Shown here piece by piece: positions 60,274 to 64,000 of a stretch of DNA of 64,000 nucleotides. The notes beneath the pieces are model-generated. The model was not told where the DNA came from. It saw nothing but the letters and a program-made list of their open reading frames with translations, and did no database searches. The stretch is taken from contig JAKBNL010000009.1 in the NCBI GenBank assembly GCA_021831035.1, positions 1 through 64,000 on the forward strand, given 5' to 3'. Position numbers and translations under genes: made by a program. Every line of letters begins with the position of its first letter. Within the stretch, counting starts at the first letter, position 1. This DNA is from Actinomycetes bacterium (GTDB taxonomy: Bacteria; Actinomycetota; Acidimicrobiia; Acidimicrobiales; RAAP-2).

Positions 60274-60305
60274 CGCGCCGGCCCGACGGCGCCACCGGGT
60301 AAAGA

Positions 60306-60836
60306 TTGTCCATCGCCTCGCCCCCCCGCCCCCTGCGCGTCGCCGCCGTGTGCACCGGCAACATCTGCCGCTCGCCGATGGCCGAGGTGCTGCTGCGCCA
60401 CTGGGTCGGCGCCGACCCACTCCTGGTGGGGGCGGTCGAGGTGTCGAGCGCCGGGACGGCGCGCTGGCACGTGGGCGCGGCGATGGACCCCCGCGCCCGT
60501 CGGGCGCTGGACCGGGCCGGCCTCACCGGTCCGGCCAGCCCGGCCGCGTACGCGAGCGTCGAGTACCTCCGGGCCCAGGACCTCGTCGTGGTGATGACAC
60601 GCGAGCACCTTCACGAGGTGCGCGCGCGCCTCGGCGGCGCCGCCACCGACGTCGCCCTGTGGCGCGAGGTCGACGCGCCGGGCTCGGGACTCGAGGTCCC
60701 CGACCCCTACTACGGGAACGACGGGGACTTCGCGGCGTGCCTCGCGCTGCTCAGCTCATCGGGTCGGGCAATGCCAGCGGAACTTCGTCGGCGACGGGGT
60801 GCAGCGTCGCCCGCAGGGCGACCTCGGGGAGAGTGA
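60306..60836 (+). CDS. Low-molecular-weight protein-tyrosine phosphatase family
   Basis: This 176-residue protein has the active-site P-loop AAVCTGNICRSPMAEVLLRHW (C-x5-R) near the N-terminus and the general acid in EVPDPYYGNDGDFAACL. The fold also serves arsenate reductases, but the DPYYG loop favours phosphatase. The TTG start is uncertain: GGGTAAAGA overlaps it and the nearby ATC six bases after TAAAGA would be a non-standard leaderless start. Its last 86 bases overlap the exporter gene on the other strand. Confidence 0.82.
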   Translation: MSIASPPRPLRVAAVCTGNICRSPMAEVLLRHWVGADPLLVGAVEVSSAGTARWHVGAAMDPRARRALDRAGLTGPASPAAYASVEYLRAQDLVVVMTREHLHEVRARLGGAATDVALWREVDAPGSGLEVPDPYYGNDGDFAACLALLSSSGRAMPAELRRRRGAASPAGRPRGE

Positions 60837-62313
60837 ACGACAGGACCATGGCCAGCACGCCGATGGGGGCCGACCACCGGTAGACGTCCGAGATGGTCTG
60901 GGCGATCGCGTGGACCACCTCGTTGCGCACCAGCGCGGGCAGCCGGCCGATCACGGCCGGGGTCCACGACGAGGCCTTGGCCGGGAGCTGGGCGAGGCCG
61001 CTCGGGCCGAGGTCGGCCGCGACGTGGCGGGGCAGCTCGTTGGCGTAGAGCGCGCCGAACACGGCCGTCCCGAAGGAGCCGCCCATCGAGCGGAAGAAGT
61101 TGGCCCCCGCCGTCGCCGCGCCGATGTCCGAGGGGTGCACCGCGTTCTGGACGACGGTGACGAGCAGCTGCATCACCAGACCGAGCCCGATACCGAGGAT
61201 GACCATGTAGACGCTGAGCAACAGGTTGGAGGTCGACGCGGAGACGACGCCGAGCAGGCCGAGCCCGACGGTCATGACCGCCGTGCCCACGATGGGGAAC
61301 GGGCGGTAGCGCCAGCCCTTCGAGACGAGCGCACCCGAGGTGATCGAGGCGCCGAAGAGCCCGACCATGAGCGGCAGCAGTCGAACGCCCGAGGCCGTCG
61401 GCGAGACGCCCCGCACGAGCTGGAGGAAGACCGGGAGGTACGTCAGCGCCCCGAACATCGAGAAGCCGACGACGAAGCCGATCGCCGAGGACGAGGAGAA
61501 GACGCGGTTCGCGAAGAGCTTGAGCGGCAGGATCGGCTCGGCCGCCCGGCGCTCGAGCCCCACGAAGGCCACCGCCGCGACGACGCCCACGGCCACCAGG
61601 GCCACCGACGGGGCGCTGAGCCACGCCAGCGACGTGCCCCCGAGCGAGGTGAACAGGATCAGTGCCGAACTGGACACGGCCAGGGCGAGGAAACCGCGGT
61701 AGTCGATGTCGTGGCTGACCCGCGTCGTCGTCTGGGGCAGCACCGCGGCGGTCACCACGAGGGCGAGGATGCCCACGGGCAGGTTGACGAAGAAGATCCA
61801 CCGCCACGACCAGTACTCCACGATGACCCCGCCGAGCAGCGGTCCGAAGACCGTCGCGGCCCCGAAGACGGCCCCGAAGAAGCCCGCGTAGCGACCCCGC
61901 TCGCGCGGCGACACCACGTCGGCGATGATCGCCTGGGCCTCGATCATGAGCCCTCCGCCGCCGATCCCCTGCAGCGAGCGGAAGATGATCAGCTCGACCA
62001 TCGAGTGGGCGAGCCCGCAGAGCATCGAGCCGACGACGAAGATGACGATCGAGTACTGGAAGAAGTTCTTGCGGCCGTAGAGGTCGCCGAGCTTGCCCCA
62101 CAGCGGCGTGCTCACCGTCGAGGCGAGCAGGTAGCCCGTCACGACCCAGCTGATCCGACTGGCTCCGTGCAGGTCGCCCACGATCGTGGGCAGCGCCGTC
62201 GAGACGATCGTCGAGTCGAGCGCCGAGAGCAGCATCCCTAGCATCAGCGCACCGAAGATCACGTACAGCTCACGCTTGCTCACCGCTCGGCTGGCGGTCG
62301 GCCCGCTGGACAT
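60751..62313 (-). CDS. DHA2/EmrB-QacA-type MFS exporter
   Basis: This 520-residue transporter has about 14 helices. It begins SKRELYVIFGALMLGMLLSALDSTIVSTALPTIVGDL, the DHA2 signature, then GYLLASTVSTPLWGKLGDLYGRKNFF and RSLQGIGGGGLMIEAQAIIADVVSPRERGRYAGFF. It exports drugs or other organic compounds with protons. The track start is upstream in the NhaA spacer. The ATG at 62313 has GAGGTGACC before it. It converges with the phosphatase gene. Confidence 0.9.
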   Translation of the reverse strand: MSSGPTASRAVSKRELYVIFGALMLGMLLSALDSTIVSTALPTIVGDLHGASRISWVVTGYLLASTVSTPLWGKLGDLYGRKNFFQYSIVIFVVGSMLCGLAHSMVELIIFRSLQGIGGGGLMIEAQAIIADVVSPRERGRYAGFFGAVFGAATVFGPLLGGVIVEYWSWRWIFFVNLPVGILALVVTAAVLPQTTTRVSHDIDYRGFLALAVSSSALILFTSLGGTSLAWLSAPSVALVAVGVVAAVAFVGLERRAAEPILPLKLFANRVFSSSSAIGFVVGFSMFGALTYLPVFLQLVRGVSPTASGVRLLPLMVGLFGASITSGALVSKGWRYRPFPIVGTAVMTVGLGLLGVVSASTSNLLLSVYMVILGIGLGLVMQLLVTVVQNAVHPSDIGAATAGANFFRSMGGSFGTAVFGALYANELPRHVAADLGPSGLAQLPAKASSWTPAVIGRLPALVRNEVVHAIAQTISDVYRWSAPIGVLAMVLSFTLPEVALRATLHPVADEVPLALPDPMS

Positions 62314-62353
62314 GGTCACCTCGTCGTGTCGGCCCCGGGGGGCGGGTGGGCCA

Positions 62354-62359
62354 ACGCTA
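62354..62359 (-). promoter_or_regulatory. -10 box of the exporter gene
   Basis: TAGCGT lies 40 bases before the ATG, with a leader carrying GAGG. It diverges from the nhaA promoter 30 bp away. Confidence 0.4.
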
Positions 62360-62388
62360 CCGGGCCGACGCGCGGGCCGACGCCTCGG

Positions 62389-62394
62389 TAGCCT
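62389..62394 (+). promoter_or_regulatory. -10 box of nhaA (leaderless type)
   Basis: TAGCCT, then seven bases, then GTG at 62402. Confidence 0.45.
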
Positions 62395-62401
62395 CGAGGC
62401 C

Positions 62402-63556
62402 GTGGCCCCGCTCGCGCGCCGTCTGTCGCGCGCGGCGCGACGCGAGTACGCCTCCGCCGTCACCCTGAGCGCGGGCGTCGCGGCGGCCCTCGTGTGGTCG
62501 GCCGTCTCACCCTCGTCCTACTTCGCCCTCGACACCCGCCACGTCGCCGGGCGACTCTTCGCCTTCTGGGGCGTCGGCACGGTGCACGACCTCGTCGTCA
62601 ACGGCCTGATGGTCGTGTTCTTCGCCGCGGTGGGGCTCGAGCTATCCCGGGAGCGGGGCCGCGGCGTGCTGACCGAGCGAGCCCACGCCGTGGCGCCGGT
62701 CGCCGGTGCCCTCGGCGGGATGGCCGCGACCGCCCTCGGCTCGCTCGCGCTAGGTCACCTCCTCGGGAGCGCGGCGCTGGTACGCGGTTGGGGCGTGCCC
62801 ATGGCGACCGACGTCGCCTTCTCCCTCGGCGTTCTGGCCCTCGTCGGCCGGCGGCTCCCGCCGGCCCTGCGGACCTTCCTGCTCACCCTGGCCATCGCCG
62901 ACGACGTGGCGAGCGTCGTGGTGCTCGCCCTGACCGGCACCACCCACCCGCGACCGGTCGGACTCGCGGTGCTCACCCTCGTCGTCGTCGTCGGCGCACC
63001 CCTCGTGCGCCGCCTCGACCGTGCGGGGCCGGCGCTCGCCTTCGTCGGCGCGACCTGGCTCGGCTTCGCCTGGGCCAACGTCGACCCCGCCCTGGCCGGG
63101 GTGCTCGCGGGGGGCCTCGTCAACACCGGCGCCGCCTGGTGCGACCGGCTCGAGCGGCGCGCCACCCTCCTCGCGGCGACCGTCGTCCTGCCCCTGTTCG
63201 CCCTCCTCGCCGGCGGGCTCGCCTGGCGCGCCCTCGCCGGGCCGACGACGCTCTCGCTCGTGCTCGCCACCGTCGCGATCCGCCTGGTGGGCAAGGTCGT
63301 GGGCATCACCGGCGGCGTGGGCCTCGCCCGCCTGGCCGGCTACCGGACCCACCCCACCCTCTCGGCAGGCCTCGTCGTGGAGGTCGCGGTGCTCTGCGCG
63401 ATCGGCTTCACCGTGCCGCTGCTCTTCGCGGGCACCCTCTTCGGCGCGACGAGCCCGACCTACGCCGCGCTGGACCTCGGCTTGCTGGCGAGCTCGGTGG
63501 TCGCGGCCGCGCTCGGGTCGTGGCTCCTGGGCCGGTCCGCCCGGTCGCTAGGTTGA
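62402..63556 (+). CDS. nhaA: Na+/H+ antiporter NhaA
   Basis: This 384-residue antiporter has 11-12 helices and exchanges sodium for protons. VVFFAAVGLELSRERGRG, GWGVPMATDVAFSLGVLALVGRR (the Asp of helix IV), and LTLAIADDVASVVVLAL (the adjacent Asp pair of helix V) are the functional sites. The track start in the spacer is too early: GTG at 62402 (MAPLARRLSRAARREYASA) has a leaderless-type box before it. The length is close to that of other NhaA proteins. Confidence 0.93.
   Translation: MAPLARRLSRAARREYASAVTLSAGVAAALVWSAVSPSSYFALDTRHVAGRLFAFWGVGTVHDLVVNGLMVVFFAAVGLELSRERGRGVLTERAHAVAPVAGALGGMAATALGSLALGHLLGSAALVRGWGVPMATDVAFSLGVLALVGRRLPPALRTFLLTLAIADDVASVVVLALTGTTHPRPVGLAVLTLVVVVGAPLVRRLDRAGPALAFVGATWLGFAWANVDPALAGVLAGGLVNTGAAWCDRLERRATLLAATVVLPLFALLAGGLAWRALAGPTTLSLVLATVAIRLVGKVVGITGGVGLARLAGYRTHPTLSAGLVVEVAVLCAIGFTVPLLFAGTLFGATSPTYAALDLGLLASSVVAAALGSWLLGRSARSLG
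63549..63554 (+). promoter_or_regulatory. -10 box of the nitronate-monooxygenase-like gene (leaderless type)
   Basis: TAGGTT, then GAGTTC, then GTG at 63561. The box lies over the last codons of nhaA and touches its stop. Confidence 0.5.
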
Positions 63557-63560
63557 GTTC

Positions 63561-64000
63561 GTGCGCACGCGACTGACCGACCTGCTCGGCGTGGAGCACC
63601 CGGTGATGCTCGCCGGCATGGGCGGGGTCGCCTACAGCGCCCTCACGGCCGCGGTCTGCGAGGCCGGGGGGTTCGGCTGCCTCGGGGCCTCGACGATGTC
63701 GACGGGTCAACTCCGCGACGAGATCGCCCTGACGCGCTCGGCGACGGCCCGGCCCTTCGGGGTGGACCTGCTCACCGCCTTCGCCGACACCCTCGTCGCC
63801 CAGACCGAGATCGCCCTCGAGGGCGGGGCCCGCGCCCTCGTCGCCGGTCTCGGCGTGCCCTCGCGAGTGGTCGACCTCTGTCACCGCCACGACGTGCTGG
63901 TCGTCTCGCTCTGCGGAAAGGTCGAGCACGCCCGTCGGGCGATCGACGCGGGCTGTGACCTGGTCGTGGCCCAGGGAACCGAGGCCGGGGGCCACACCGG
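63561..64000 (+). CDS. Nitronate monooxygenase-like protein, 5' part
   Basis: The open frame runs from a leaderless GTG to the window end, 146 residues visible. MRTRLTDLLGVEHPVMLAGMGGVAYSALTAAVCEAGGFGCLG and CDLVVAQGTEAGGHTG are the FMN-binding TIM-barrel motifs of nitronate monooxygenases / 2-nitropropane dioxygenases. The track lacks it because no stop is reached. The substrate cannot be told from this part; IMP dehydrogenase-like relatives share the fold. Confidence 0.85.
   Translation, partial: MRTRLTDLLGVEHPVMLAGMGGVAYSALTAAVCEAGGFGCLGASTMSTGQLRDEIALTRSATARPFGVDLLTAFADTLVAQTEIALEGGARALVAGLGVPSRVVDLCHRHDVLVVSLCGKVEHARRAIDAGCDLVVAQGTEAGGHT

Overview
The window is GC-rich, gene-dense bacterial chromosome from an actinobacterium. 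The evidence is a proteasome activator Bpa homologue, a DUF3040 protein, a DivIVA/Wag31-like protein, SepF with FtsZ but no FtsA, a meso-diaminopimelate-type MurE (DNPR motif), menaquinone genes, and many genes with no leader and GTG starts. A deep, probably acidimicrobial, lineage is my inference. I saw no rRNA or tRNA gene, insertion sequence, prophage or CRISPR array. No gene-free stretch exceeds 300 bp; the largest gaps are about 125-165 bp. Most track ORFs on the opposite strand of a real gene are codon-bias shadows and were left out.

Layout. (1) 0-8 kb: a minus-strand terminal-oxidase operon (cupredoxin-like subunit, ctaC, ctaD, ctaE, a 37-residue membrane protein, ctaG), flanked by a membrane-SCO1 fusion probably used in copper delivery. 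(2) 8-12 kb: aroC-aroK-aroB-aroQ-efp-nusB in one tightly packed operon. (3) 12-16.5 kb: an NfuA-like Fe-S protein, small unknowns, a lipoprotein, tyrS and ccdA. (4) 16.5-23.8 kb: menaquinone genes menD, menH, menA, menB and menE, with a sulfatase and an SRPBCC protein inserted. (5) 23.8-28.3 kb: a sugar-type ABC importer with a Gfo/Idh/MocA dehydrogenase. (6) 28.3-33.2 kb: acetyltransferase, DUF255/thioredoxin-domain protein, two unknowns and a secreted CAP-like protein. (7) 33.2-41.3 kb: dnaE, bpa, an Rrf2 regulator, a sigma-70 factor, rluD, lspA and a DksA-type zinc-finger protein with a histone-H1-like tail. (8) 41.3-57.4 kb: the division and cell-wall (dcw) cluster, mraZ-rsmH-ftsL-ftsI-murE-mraY-ftsW-murG-murC-murB-ftsQ-ftsZ-yggS-sepF-yggT, then divIVA nearby. 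murF, murD and ftsA are missing from the run. (9) 57.5-64 kb: lipoate-ligase-like protein, HNH nuclease, ROK kinase, DUF3040 protein, low-molecular-weight phosphatase, DHA2 exporter, NhaA and the start of a nitronate-monooxygenase-like gene.

How it works together. Regions 1 and 4 make a menaquinone-based respiratory chain ending in a heme-copper oxidase; CcdA and the SCO1-like protein would serve its cofactor and thiol assembly. Region 8 makes and polymerises lipid II at the division site. Expression shows two clear modes. Genes inside operons overlap their neighbour by 1-4 bases (GTGA, ATGA or TGATG) or carry an AGGAG-like site. First genes of transcripts often have a TAnnnT -10 box ending exactly six bases before the start codon, which predicts leaderless mRNA. 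This rule also settled several start codons.

The points most worth following up are: the oxidase subunit I that lacks the usual D- and K-channel residues, together with its extra cupredoxin subunit whose CuA-like site is degenerate; the leaderless promoter rule; the H1-tail/DksA fusion; the MraZ-box array and the long stem-loop at the head of the dcw operon; and the missing murD and murF.
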